This document shows positions 11,101 through 19,700 of a stretch of DNA of 64,000 bases, piece after piece. The DNA is taken from positions 62,001 through 126,000 of the forward strand of contig NZ_JANXMU010000077.1 of NCBI RefSeq assembly GCF_025354435.1, given 5' to 3'. Source of the stretch: Rhodoferax sp. (GTDB taxonomy: Bacteria; Pseudomonadota; Gammaproteobacteria; Burkholderiales; Burkholderiaceae_C). Position numbers and translations under genes: made by a program. The notes below the pieces were generated by a model that saw nothing but the letters and a program-made list of their open reading frames with translations, searched no databases and was not told the origin of the DNA. The number at the start of each line of letters is the position of its first letter. Position 1 is the first letter of the stretch.

Positions 11101-11427
11101 CTTACTGGCCTGGGCCGTCTGCAAGGCCTCGTCGTGGCGCATGCGCAAGGCATCCAGACGCAGCAGGGCCACCGACGATGGCAATGCACCAGTTTGGGGC
11201 GGTAAAAAGGGCTGCATGAGTACATCACGCACCGCCACGCTGTAGGCTGTGCCGATGATTTCTTTACGGGTGAAATCAATCGACTGGAATTTCTCGTGGA
11301 TCAGGATGCTCGACACGTAGATCACGGCGGTCAGGTCGAGCAGATAAATCAGCGTAAGTTTGCGCCCCACGCTCAAGCGACCCAGCCAACGGGTGAAGAT
11401 TTGGGCGGGTTTAAAGCCTACCGGCAC
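8188..11427 (-). CDS. Membrane-bound HAMP-PAS-GGDEF-EAL cyclic-di-GMP protein
   Basis: 1079 residues. Approximate order: TM helix (LTLIYLLDLTAVIYVSSILI), a large periplasmic helical sensor (~45-315), second TM (LGTAFLLLSCILSLVYAV), HAMP (~335-390), two PAS-like modules (the second begins EASSESIIIMDGQQKILSVN), GGDEF (~650-810) and EAL (~820-1075). The active-site motif is GGDEY, a conservative change from GGDEF. An RGDD sequence five residues before it fits the RxxD product-inhibition site. EAL is intact (GVEALLRW), as is the catalytic segment DDFGTGYSSLAYLKRF. It could make or degrade c-di-GMP; which activity dominates cannot be read from sequence. The start is GTG; upstream ATGs are closed by stops. 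Confidence 0.93.
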   Translation of the reverse strand: MPVGFKPAQIFTRWLGRLSVGRKLTLIYLLDLTAVIYVSSILIHEKFQSIDFTRKEIIGTAYSVAVRDVLMQPFLPPQTGALPSSVALLRLDALRMRHDEALQTAQASKAFVESWQQLDTETRPVEHQNALRPMLRQARELLTTVGNQSNLILDPDLDSYYAMSLVVLRFPELLEVLNDTIRILPKAPSAVAIPSGVQDRRTELLILAGRLDAVALGIRSDYNQAFAAGTPAQRAALQASRTVLEARLGEFLAAVQLLADGDANPHNLELLQQHYGDSLLALTEAWARTATDLDRLLHERVDALFNRMWLHLGTAFLLLSCILSLVYAVARQIARPLKNLASVADAVRQTGDHSRRAVWHSRDEIGQLVTAFNGMLAQLDQQRLAEQEAAARSRAAQAQQALVEAIPIALVVTSVPDHEVLHANAPALPWLAGQTRDPWRTGLEPGVRARFFQQLSDQGKVDEFEVRWLGGAEPSWAVLSARRLQFQGRDAVLTAFTPINVLKVMERRLELWAKVFEASSESIIIMDGQQKILSVNRAFCRSTSYDFYEVIGEPLSVLLEGTEAATVEQSLNALSQDRDAWQGEVHFRKRSGETYPAWLMISAVRDGSRFGAVSQYIGISVDITDRKRTEARVQFLAQHDVLTELPNRALCVIRLEAAIEAAQRSGERVAVLFIDLDRFKNINDTLGHHIGDGVLRSVASRLSQAVRGDDTVSRLGGDEYVVILRGVAGPEEVQQTVERRLIPLIRQTHHVEGHDLQVSCSVGIALYPDDGLDLPLLMRRADAAMYAAKNAGRDMARFYEPEIEQLAQQRQTLEQQLRHALERGEFGLHFQPKVNAETLEVVGVEALLRWDNPALGSVSPARFIPVAEETGLIRPIGAWVLQQACGQLAQWHAQGFTALTVSVNLSALQLADAGLVSQIQQCLQDHSIVPAALELEITESVLMDNTSLAVEQLAALKALGVHLSIDDFGTGYSSLAYLKRFAIDKLKIDQSFVRDMLTDPTDLAIIRAIIALGHTLGLKVVAEGVELAEVAGQLKALACDELQGYYFARPMPAVAFAPWLQDRKLQPERRRIHPVSGST

Positions 11428-11461
11428 AACGTACGCGCACGTGGTTTCATGCCATAAAACG

Positions 11462-11501
11462 ACACCACCCCACAGGCCACCAGGGGCCTGTGGGGTGGTG
11501 T
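11462..11501 (-). terminator. Strong rho-independent terminator
   Basis: ACACCACCCCACAGGCC pairs perfectly with GGCCTGTGGGGTGGTGT (17-bp stem, 6-nt loop). On the minus strand it is followed by CGTTTTAT. It lies 37 nt after the alpha-E stop, so it ends the ATP-grasp/alpha-E operon and separates it from the GGDEF/EAL gene. Confidence 0.85.
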
Positions 11502-11538
11502 TTGTGGGTTGCCGATCCGGAAACCGTCAGCTTGCATC

Positions 11539-12498
11539 TCAGGTGGTCACCGGCACCAGGAACTCGCGGCTAATGTGCGCGCCCAGCTCGTTCACGCGGT
11601 CCAGGAACTGCGTCAGGAAGGCGTGCAGGCCGGTGGCCAGGATTTCGTCGATGCGGGCAAACTGCAGGTCGGCGCGCAGCTTGCCAGCGCGGCGAAGGGT
11701 TTCGCTGTAGGGATTGGTGGACACCAGCGACAGGTTGCTCAGCACCTCGTTCAGGCTGCCGTGCAAAGAGCGAGGCATGTCGGCACGCAAGATCAGCAGC
11801 TCTGCCACGCGCTCGGGTTTGATCACGTCGCGGTAGACCTTGCGGTACACCTCGAAGCCCGAGACGCTGCGCAAAATCGCGCTCCAGTGGTAGAAGTCGT
11901 ACTCTTGGTCCTTCTCGCTGGCGGCACCGAAAAAGTCGCTTTGCACGGCGTGAAACTTCACGTCCACCAGGCGCGCGGTGTTGTCGGCCCGCTCCAGAAA
12001 GGTGCCCAAGCGCGTGAAGTGGAAAGCCTCGTCCTGCAGCATGGTGCCTAGCGTCACACCGCGCGACAGGTGCGAGCGGAACTTGACCCACTCGAAGAAC
12101 TGCGCCGGGTCGGTTTCGAAATCGCCCGCCTTGAGCATGCGGTTGACTTCCAGCCAGGTGGTGTTGAGCGTTTCCCAGACTTCGGTGGTCAGGGTGCCGC
12201 GCACTGCACGGGCGTTTTCACGGGCTGCACGCAGGCAGGAGATGATGGAAGATGGATTTTCTTCGTCCTTGACCATGAACTCCATCACCTCTTTGGACGT
12301 GATTTCGCCATGCTTGGCCATGTAGGGCTGCAGCAGTTCGCTGATGGACAGCAGGCCTTGCAAGCCCACTTGGGCCACAGCGGCCGACTGGGGCAGCAGC
12401 GCGGTTTGGTAGTTGATGTCGAGCATACGGGCCGTGTTCTCGGCACGTTCGGTATAGCGGGACATCCAGAAAAGATGGTCGGCAGTGCGTGACAGCAT
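11539..12498 (-). CDS. Alpha-E domain protein (DUF403)
   Basis: 319 residues. The N-terminus MLSRTADHLFWMSRYTERAENTARML is the family hallmark (LFW..RY.ER.EN..R). The rest is helical, with RGVTLGTMLQDEAFHFTRLGTFLERADNTARLVDVK repeating the same ER-N-AR pattern. Alpha-E proteins are almost always encoded next to circularly permuted ATP-grasp ligases and transglutaminase-like peptidases, as here. Comparative genomics by Aravind and colleagues predicted these sets to make or modify peptides; no defined reaction is known to me for alpha-E. It follows the ATP-grasp gene by 24 nt and is closed by a strong terminator. A second alpha-E domain is fused to the paralogous ATP-grasp at 20551-23136. Confidence 0.9.
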   Translation of the reverse strand: MLSRTADHLFWMSRYTERAENTARMLDINYQTALLPQSAAVAQVGLQGLLSISELLQPYMAKHGEITSKEVMEFMVKDEENPSSIISCLRAARENARAVRGTLTTEVWETLNTTWLEVNRMLKAGDFETDPAQFFEWVKFRSHLSRGVTLGTMLQDEAFHFTRLGTFLERADNTARLVDVKFHAVQSDFFGAASEKDQEYDFYHWSAILRSVSGFEVYRKVYRDVIKPERVAELLILRADMPRSLHGSLNEVLSNLSLVSTNPYSETLRRAGKLRADLQFARIDEILATGLHAFLTQFLDRVNELGAHISREFLVPVTT

Positions 12499-12522
12499 GT
12501 TGTTGTTCCTGTGGTCTGTTGT

Positions 12523-14040
12523 CTACGATTGGGTCTGGATTTGCGTCTCTGCTGGAATAACAGGAACCGTCGCAGGCACTGCGTCGTCTTCCAGAATCCA
12601 GGTGTCTTTGGTGCCGCCACCTTGCGATGAGTTAACCACCAGCGAGCCGTCTTTTAGGGCCACGCGGGTCAGGCCACCCGGCACCATCTGCACGGTTTTA
12701 GCCGACAGCACATAGGGCCGCAAGTCGATGTGGCGCGGTGCAATGCCGCTCTCCACAAAGGTCGGGCAGCTGGAGAGGCTGAGCGTGGGCTGGGCGATGT
12801 AGCCGCTGGGGTTGGCCAGCAGGGCCGCGCGGAATTCTTCGATTTCGGCCTTGGTGGAGGCCGGGCCGACCAGCATGCCATAGCCGCCTGCGCCGTGCAC
12901 TTCCTTGACCACCAGGTCTTTGAGGTTGGCCAGGGTGTACTTCAGGTCTTCCGGGTTGCGGCACATGAAGGTGGGCACGTTGTTCAAAATCGGCTTTTCG
13001 CCGAGGTAGAACTCGATCATCTTGGGCACGTAGGGGTAGATCGACTTGTCGTCGGCCACGCCAGTACCCACACCGTTGCAGATCGACACGTTGCCAGCCC
13101 GGTAGGCTGACATCAGGCCGTCGCAGCCCAGGGTGGAGGTAGGGCGGAACACCTGCGGGTCGAGGTAGTCGTCGTCCACGCGGCGATAGATCACATCCAC
13201 GCGTTTCGGGCCGCGGGTGGTGCGCATGTAGCAGAACTTGTCCTTGACGAACAGGTCTTGCCCTTCGACCAGCTCGACACCCATTTGTTGGGCCAAAAAC
13301 GCGTGCTCAAAGTAAGCGCTGTTGTACATGCCGGGGGTCAGCACCACCACGGTAGGGTCAGAGGTGGCGGCGGGAGCCGAGGCACGCAGGGTTTCCAGCA
13401 GCAAGTCGGGGTAATGCGCCACGGGGGCCACGCGGTGGCTGTTGAACAGGTCGGGGAAGAGCCGCATCATCATCTTGCGGTCTTCCAGCATGTAGCTCAC
13501 GCCGCTGGGCACACGCAGGTTGTCTTCCAGCACGTAGTACTCGCCATTACCCTGGGCATCCGGGGCGCGGACGATGTCGACACCGGAGATGTGCGAATAG
13601 ATCTGGTTGGGCAGGTCCACGCCGATCATCTCGGGGCGGAACTGGGCGTTGTTCATGATCTGCTCGGTGGGGATGATCCCCGCCTTCAGAATTTCCTGGT
13701 CGTGGTAGACGTCATGCAGGAAGCGGTTCAGAGCAGTGACGCGTTGCACCAGGCCTTTTTCCATGCTGCCCCACTCTTGCGCGGGAATGATGCGAGGGAT
13801 CAGGTCGAAGGGAATCAGTCGCTCGGTGCCCGAGCCGTCTTCGTCTTTGGCACCGTACACCGCAAAGGTGATACCGACGCGGCGGAAGATCATTTCCGCT
13901 TCTTCACGGCGCTTGGCCATCATGTCGCCTGGCTGCTTGGCTAGCCAGGCATCGTAGATTTTGTAGTGGTCCCGGATCTGCTTGCCCTTTGAGAAAAACT
14001 CGTAAGGTAGCCCTGTGTACATCTCGTCAAATTTTTGCAT
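12523..14040 (-). CDS. Circularly permuted ATP-grasp ligase, stand-alone
   Basis: 505 residues from MQKFDEMYTGLPYEFFSKGKQ; the track start is 21 codons upstream. AGGAG lies 12 nt before the chosen ATG and immediately abuts the upstream ATG (14052), so I prefer the internal start. Hallmarks of the DUF404/DUF407 circularly permuted ATP-grasp family are PFDLIPRIIPAQEW, GVDIVRAPDAQGNGEYYVLEDNLRVPSGVSY, VVLTPGMYNSAYFEHAFLAQQMGVELVEG, RRVDDDYLDP and VVKEVHGAGGYGML. Such enzymes should use ATP to join a carboxylate and an amine; the substrate is unknown. It forms a two-gene operon with the alpha-E gene. The fused paralogue at 20551-23136 keeps the same motif order. Confidence 0.9.
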   Translation of the reverse strand: MQKFDEMYTGLPYEFFSKGKQIRDHYKIYDAWLAKQPGDMMAKRREEAEMIFRRVGITFAVYGAKDEDGSGTERLIPFDLIPRIIPAQEWGSMEKGLVQRVTALNRFLHDVYHDQEILKAGIIPTEQIMNNAQFRPEMIGVDLPNQIYSHISGVDIVRAPDAQGNGEYYVLEDNLRVPSGVSYMLEDRKMMMRLFPDLFNSHRVAPVAHYPDLLLETLRASAPAATSDPTVVVLTPGMYNSAYFEHAFLAQQMGVELVEGQDLFVKDKFCYMRTTRGPKRVDVIYRRVDDDYLDPQVFRPTSTLGCDGLMSAYRAGNVSICNGVGTGVADDKSIYPYVPKMIEFYLGEKPILNNVPTFMCRNPEDLKYTLANLKDLVVKEVHGAGGYGMLVGPASTKAEIEEFRAALLANPSGYIAQPTLSLSSCPTFVESGIAPRHIDLRPYVLSAKTVQMVPGGLTRVALKDGSLVVNSSQGGGTKDTWILEDDAVPATVPVIPAETQIQTQS

Positions 14041-14113
14041 AAATAAGTCCATCTCCTGATAACAAAGCATAGCAAGTAGCGCGCCAGGTTGGTGCAAAAA
14101 CAAGCGACCGATA

Positions 14114-14150
14114 GGATGTGCGGGCTAATCCATGCCTATGTGGCACATCC
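14114..14150. other. Hairpin between comEC and the ATP-grasp operon
   Basis: GGATGTGC pairs perfectly with GCACATCC across a 21-nt loop. There is no U-run, so I do not call it a terminator. It lies in the 145-nt gap downstream of comEC, where it could act as a weak terminator or as part of the leader of the ATP-grasp mRNA. Confidence 0.4.
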
Positions 14151-14185
14151 ACGGTACCCATCGTAGCGCTGTTTGCCGGGCAGTC

Positions 14186-16648
14186 TCACGGCGGATGGTG
14201 CTGCCAGTAACGGGGATCGTCCTGGCGGTCGCAATGCATCTGGGAGGGTGCCGTGGATTGCCAGCTGGCAGCCCCGCAGTGGCTGCTATCCACCACCGCG
14301 ATGCCACGCTGCTGGTAGCGCTCCAGCACCGGCGGCGCAGGGTGGCCAAAACGGTTGCGGTAACCGGCCTGCACCAGCGCAAAGCGCGGCTGTACCGCAT
14401 CCAGAAACGCCGGGCTGCTGGAGGTTTTGCTGCCGTGGTGCGGCACCAGCAAGACATCGGCCCGCAGCGGCACCTGGCGGGCAAGCAACGCGGCCTCTTG
14501 CGGTTGCTCAATATCGGCCACGAGTAACGCCGTGTAAGTGCCGTTGGAGACGCGCAACACGCAGCTCAAGGCATTGGGCTTTTGCACGCTGTCGTAGTCG
14601 GTGGCCTGCGGATGCAGCACATCAAAACGCACGCCATCCCAGGTCCAAGCCTGGCCCGCCGCACAGCGCTGCACGGGGCGTACGGCCTGCAGGAGGTTAC
14701 CCGCTTCGATAGAGCTCAGCAGAGCGGCCTGCGGTTGGGTTGCCAACAACGAAGCCGCGCCACCGCTGTGGTCGCTGTCGCGGTGGCTGACGATGACCGT
14801 GTCTACCGTTTCGCCCAGCGCCCGCAGCAGCGGCACCAGCACGCGCTGGCCCGCATCGCTGTCCAACCCAAAGCGCGGCCCGGTGTCAAACACCAGCGTG
14901 TGGGCCGCGGTGCGCACCACCACGGCGTTGCCCTGCCCGATGTCGGCAGCCAGCAGCCCAAAATGCCCAGTGGGTGGGCGCGGGGCTTGCCACAACAGCA
15001 CCGGCAACAGCAGCGGCACGCCCATCACCCGCCAGCCCCAGGGCAGACGCAGCACCAGCAATACGCCACCCAATATGGCCGTAGCGCCCATCCATAATTC
15101 AGGGGCAGCTACAGAAACCGTAGCAAACGGCACACGCACCAACATTTGCAGCAGCCAGCCCAGCGCGTCGATGGCCAGCGCTGCCGCCTGCCACAGCGGC
15201 GGCACCAACACGCCCAGCATGCACAGCGGAGTGACCACCAGCGTGACCCACGGAATCGCCAGCAGATTGGCCAACAGCCCCACCACCGACACCTGTTGGA
15301 ACAACAGCAGCGTCAACGGAGTCAGCGCCAAAGTGATGGTCCACTGCTCACGCAACATCAAGCCAAATCGACTTCTAGCGCTTATGTTACCTTCGCCAGT
15401 AGCTCCTAAATCAGTAGCAAACAGCACAGCTACCGCCACAAAGCTCAGCCAGAACCCAGCCTGCAGCAAGGCATACGGGTCGATGGCCAGCACCACCGCG
15501 CAGGCCAGCAGACACACCGACGACCAAGGCCATTGCCGCCCACTTACCCGCAGCAGGCCCATGGTGGCCAGCATCCAGATAGTGCGCTGCGACGGCACAC
15601 CCCAGCCGCTGAACACGGCGTAGACCATCGCCAGCAGTACACCACCGACCAGCGCCACCTGCGGCACGGGCCAGGCTTCGCCCGCGCGCCAACCCAGTGC
15701 ATCGCTGCGCCGCCACAGCCAGCCCACACACGCAGCGGCCAACCAGGCAAACATGGTGACGTGCAATCCAGAAATGCTCATCAGATGCGCCACGCCGGTG
15801 GCCCGGAACAGGTCCCAGTCGGCGCGCTCGATAGCGTTTTGGTCCCCCACCACCAGCGCGGCGATGACCCCGGCCAAATGCCGGTCCACCACATGCAGAT
15901 AAATGCTGTCGCGCACCGTTTGCCGGGCGCGTTCCACCGGGTGCTGCCAGGTATCGGCCAGTCGCTGTGGCGCTACCTCTTTGGGCCCGGCGCGCACGCT
16001 GCCGGTGGCCTGCACGCCCTGCTCCCACAGCCAGAGCTCAAAATCAAAACCGTGGGGATTGCGGCCACCGTGCGGAGCCTTAAGGCGCACCGTCATCTCC
16101 CAGCGCTCCCCGGCGCGCACATCACCAGGTTGGCGCTGCAGCTCGAGTTGGGTAGCGCTGCCGCCCGCGCCAAAAGCCAGCATGCCGCTGTACCAAGCCA
16201 AGTCGATCAGCGGTGGCACGGCCACGGGGCCGGCATCCAGCCGCGCCGACTCCACATGCAGGCGAAACCGCAGCCCCGCTTCGCTGCGCTGTGGCATCGC
16301 CACCACAATACCGACCACACGGATGTCATGCCCCTCCAAATTCGCATCCAGAGAGGTATTGGAAAATGCCACTGCCCGCCCGCCACACAGACCGAAAGCC
16401 AGCAATAGCCCACCTAGCAGCGCCACCAGCCAACGCAGCGTGCCCGCACCGACCGCCAACCACAATGCTATTTTATTAATAGCTACCAGCGCAATCAACA
16501 TAAGCGCCAGCAGCATAAAAACCATATAGACCCAGCCCGGCCACAGCGCGCCCTGGCCCAACTGCAGGCCGGTACCAAGCGCCCAGCCGAGCAAACCCGG
16601 GGCCACCAGCGCCACACGTTTGATCTCAGAAGGCCACTGGTTTTGCAT
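14186..16648 (-). CDS. comEC: ComEC/Rec2 DNA-uptake channel
   Basis: 820 residues from MQNQWPSEIKRVALVAPG; the track start is 42 codons upstream, inside the divergent promoter region. Order: N-terminal TM helices and soluble DUF4131-like region, the competence membrane domain (DRHLAGVIAALVVGDQNAIERADWDLFRATGVAHLMSISG is the typical entry), several TM helices, then a metallo-beta-lactamase domain with ADIGQGNAVVVRT and SHRDSDHSGG. It would translocate single-stranded DNA across the inner membrane during natural transformation. Full length suggests function. Two dispersed repeat copies lie in frame within it, one encoding a transmembrane helix. It is divergent from the transglutaminase-amidoligase gene. 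Confidence 0.95.
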   Translation of the reverse strand: MQNQWPSEIKRVALVAPGLLGWALGTGLQLGQGALWPGWVYMVFMLLALMLIALVAINKIALWLAVGAGTLRWLVALLGGLLLAFGLCGGRAVAFSNTSLDANLEGHDIRVVGIVVAMPQRSEAGLRFRLHVESARLDAGPVAVPPLIDLAWYSGMLAFGAGGSATQLELQRQPGDVRAGERWEMTVRLKAPHGGRNPHGFDFELWLWEQGVQATGSVRAGPKEVAPQRLADTWQHPVERARQTVRDSIYLHVVDRHLAGVIAALVVGDQNAIERADWDLFRATGVAHLMSISGLHVTMFAWLAAACVGWLWRRSDALGWRAGEAWPVPQVALVGGVLLAMVYAVFSGWGVPSQRTIWMLATMGLLRVSGRQWPWSSVCLLACAVVLAIDPYALLQAGFWLSFVAVAVLFATDLGATGEGNISARSRFGLMLREQWTITLALTPLTLLLFQQVSVVGLLANLLAIPWVTLVVTPLCMLGVLVPPLWQAAALAIDALGWLLQMLVRVPFATVSVAAPELWMGATAILGGVLLVLRLPWGWRVMGVPLLLPVLLWQAPRPPTGHFGLLAADIGQGNAVVVRTAAHTLVFDTGPRFGLDSDAGQRVLVPLLRALGETVDTVIVSHRDSDHSGGAASLLATQPQAALLSSIEAGNLLQAVRPVQRCAAGQAWTWDGVRFDVLHPQATDYDSVQKPNALSCVLRVSNGTYTALLVADIEQPQEAALLARQVPLRADVLLVPHHGSKTSSSPAFLDAVQPRFALVQAGYRNRFGHPAPPVLERYQQRGIAVVDSSHCGAASWQSTAPSQMHCDRQDDPRYWQHHPP
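15372..15412 (-). repeat. Dispersed repeat family 1 copy inside comEC (central region)
   Basis: On the minus strand: AGCTACTGGCG...ACATAAGCGCTAGAAG. Both conserved blocks (AGCTA and AGCGCTAGAnG) are present at family spacing. It is read through in frame, giving about residues 413-426 (DLGATGEGNISARSR) in a loop between membrane helices. Confidence 0.68.
16466..16521 (+). repeat. Dispersed repeat family 1 copy inside comEC (N-terminal helix)
   Basis: TGCTATTTTATTAATAGCTACCAGCGC...AAGCGCCAGCAGCAT on the plus strand, antisense to comEC. It keeps the tgctat...ATAGCTAcc head and AGCGCcAGcaGC tail. Read on the coding strand it specifies about residues 43-61, VFMLLALMLIALVAINKIA, a hydrophobic membrane span. 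Confidence 0.7.
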
Positions 16649-16766
16649 AGGGTCATACTCCAATCGCAACACGCCACAGCCAATCCATGGCTCAGGACTT
16701 GCTAGTATGCGGGTAGGTTCTGGCGTTGCCGAAACCATCTTTTTTGAAGCCCTAAGAGACGCATCC

Positions 16767-19700
16767 ATGTCCATTCATGCCGCACTGAACCACGTTACGC
16801 ACTACAAGTACGACCGCCCGGTCAACCTCGGCCCACAGGTCATCCGTTTACGTCCCGCCCCCCACTGCCGCAGCAACGTCATCTCTTATTCGCTCAAGAT
16901 CGAGCCCGCTGACCACTTTGTGAACTGGCAGCAAGACCCGTTTGCCAACTACCAGGCCCGCCTGGTGTTTCCCGCCAAAACTACCGAATTCAAGGTCACG
17001 GTCGATCTGGTCGTCGAAATGGCGGTCTACAACCCATTCGACTACTTCCTGGAGCCCGAGGCGCAGAACTTTCCCTTCAAGTACAGCCCCACGCTGCAAG
17101 AAGAACTCTCGCCCTACCTAGTCACCGAGCCCGCCACCCCGCTGGTGCAGGCCTACCTGGACAAGCTGGACCTGAAAACCCAGCCTACCAACGACTTCCT
17201 GGTCGCCATCAACCAGCAAATCCAGAGCGACATCAAGTACCTGATCCGTATGGAACCCGGCGTGCAAACGCCCGAAGAAACGCTTGAGAAAGCCAGCGGC
17301 TCCTGCCGCGACTCCGGCTGGCTGCTGGTGCAGCTGCTACGCCACTGTGGCTTGGCGGCGCGCTTTGTGTCGGGCTACCTGATCCAGCTCACCCCCGACG
17401 TGAAAGCCTTGGACGGCCCTAGCGGCACCACAGTCGATTTCACCGACCTGCACGCCTGGTGCGAAGTATTCTTGCCCGGTGCAGGCTGGGTCGGTCTGGA
17501 TGCGACCTCGGGCCTGTTCGCAGGCGAAGGCCACATCCCACTCGCCTGCACGCCCCAGCCGTCCAGTGCTGCGCCGATTGAAGGCGGCGTAGACGAAGCC
17601 GAAGTCGAGTTCGCCCACCACATGGTGGTCACCCGCCTGTACGAATCCCCCCGCGTTACCAAGCCCTACACCGACGAGCAATGGGCCGACATCCTGGCCC
17701 TGGGTGAAGAGGTCGATGAAAAGCTGGCCGCGGGCGACGTGCGCCTGACCATGGGCGGTGAGCCCACCTTTGTGGCCGTGAACGACCGCGATGCCGCCGA
17801 ATGGAACACCGATGCCCTCGGCCCCACGAAGCGCGCCTTTGCCACCGGCCTGACCCACAAGCTGCGCGACCAGTACGGCCAGGGCGGCTTCCTGCACTTC
17901 GGCCAAGGCAAGTGGTACCCCGGCGAGCAACTGCCGCGCTGGGCGCTGAATATTTTCTGGCGCACTGATGGCCAGCCCGTGTGGCGCAATCCCGACCTGT
18001 TTGCCGACGAGCGCGTGCCCTCGAACTACACCAGCGAAGATGCCCGCCGCTTCACCGAAAAGCTGGCCACCAACCTGGGTGTCACGCCCAAGTTCATCGT
18101 CGCCGCACACGAAGACACCTGGTACTACCTGTGGCGTGAACGCCGCCTGCCGGTGAATGTGGACCCGTTCAACTCCAAGCTCGGTGACGAGATGGAACGC
18201 GCACGCCTGCGCCGCGTATTCGAGCAAAAACTCGATGCCGTCATCGGCTACGTGCTGCCCGTGAAACCCGCCGACACTTCCCGCGTAGCCGGTCCGGTCT
18301 GGACCACCGGCCCCTGGTTTGTGCGCGACGAACGCATGTACCTGATGCCCGGCGACTCGCCCATGGGCCTGCGCCTGCCACTCGACTCCCTGCCCTGGGT
18401 CAGCGAAGCCGAGTTCCCCTACATGGTCGAGCAAGACCCCTCCATCCCGCGCGAGCCGCTGCCCGAATCCAGCAGCATGTACGCCCGCTATGCGCAGCGC
18501 TCGGCTGCAAAGCCAGGGGTATTCACCACCAACATGACCGCCGTAGGCGGACCGGCCCGTCCCGGCGTGGCCACGCCCACCATCCCGAGCTCATCCAGCA
18601 GCATTCCCACGCTGACCGAACGCGCCAACCTGCCCTTCCAGTCCGGAGTCAACCCGGCGCCAGAGGCCACCCGCCAACGCCAGGACCAGGTGGCCAGTGC
18701 CTACACCGCCGTGCCGCCCCTGGCCAGCGCCCACAGCCCGCTGCAAACCGAGCCCGCCAGCTTTGCTACCCGCGTGCCCAGCAAGAACGAATCGGCCCAC
18801 TGGCTGACCCGCACCGCGCTGTGCGTCGAAGTGCGTGACCCGCGCCGCGCCAGCGGCCCCAAGGCCGAAGCCGTGGGCGAAAAGTCTGGCGTGCTGTACA
18901 TCTTCATGCCCCCGCTGGAGATGCTGGAAGACTACCTGGAACTGTTGGCCGCGATTGAAAACACCGCCGAGCAACTGGGCGTGAAGCTGGTCCTCGAAGG
19001 CTACCCGCCCCCACGCGACCCGCGCCTGAAGCTGCTGGCTGTGACCCCCGACCCGGGCGTGATCGAGGTCAACGTGCACCCCGTCGCCACCTGGGGCGAG
19101 CTGGTGGCCAACACCGAGTTCCTGTACGAGGCCGCGTTCGAGTCGCGCCTGAGCGCCGAGAAGTTCATGACCGACGGCCGCCACATCGGCACCGGCGGCG
19201 GCAACCACTTTGTGATGGGCGGCTCCACGCCTGCCGACAGCCCCTTCCTGCGCAAGCCCGAGCTGCTGACCAGCATGCTGCTGTACTGGCACAACCATCC
19301 ATCGTTGAGCTATTTGTTCAGCGGCATGTTTGTCGGCCCGACCAGCCAGTCACCACGCGTGGACGAAGCCCGCAACGACCAGTTGTACGAGTTGGAAATC
19401 GCCATCGAGCAGGTGGCCATGAACCGCGAAAAATACGGCCAGGAAATGCCACCGTGGATCGTCGACCGTACGCTGCGCAACATCCTTATTGATGCCACCG
19501 GCAATACGCACCGCAGCGAATTCTCCATCGACAAGATGTACTCGCCCGACAGCGCGACCGGCCGTCTGGGCCTGCTGGAACTGCGCGCCTTTGAAATGCC
19601 GCCGCACGCCCGCATGAGCATCTCGCAACAGCTGCTGCTACGCGCCTTGGTGGCCCGCTTCTGGGACAACCCGTACAAGGCGCCCGCCACCCGCTGGGGC

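Noticed and set aside
9361-11205. 614-codon plus-strand ORF over the GGDEF/EAL gene
   Set aside because: Antisense shadow, His/Arg/Gln-rich, with no motif.
14041-14103. Upstream starts for the stand-alone ATP-grasp ligase
   Set aside because: The ATG at 14052 directly abuts AGGAG with no spacer, and conserved sequence begins at MQKFDEMYTGLP.
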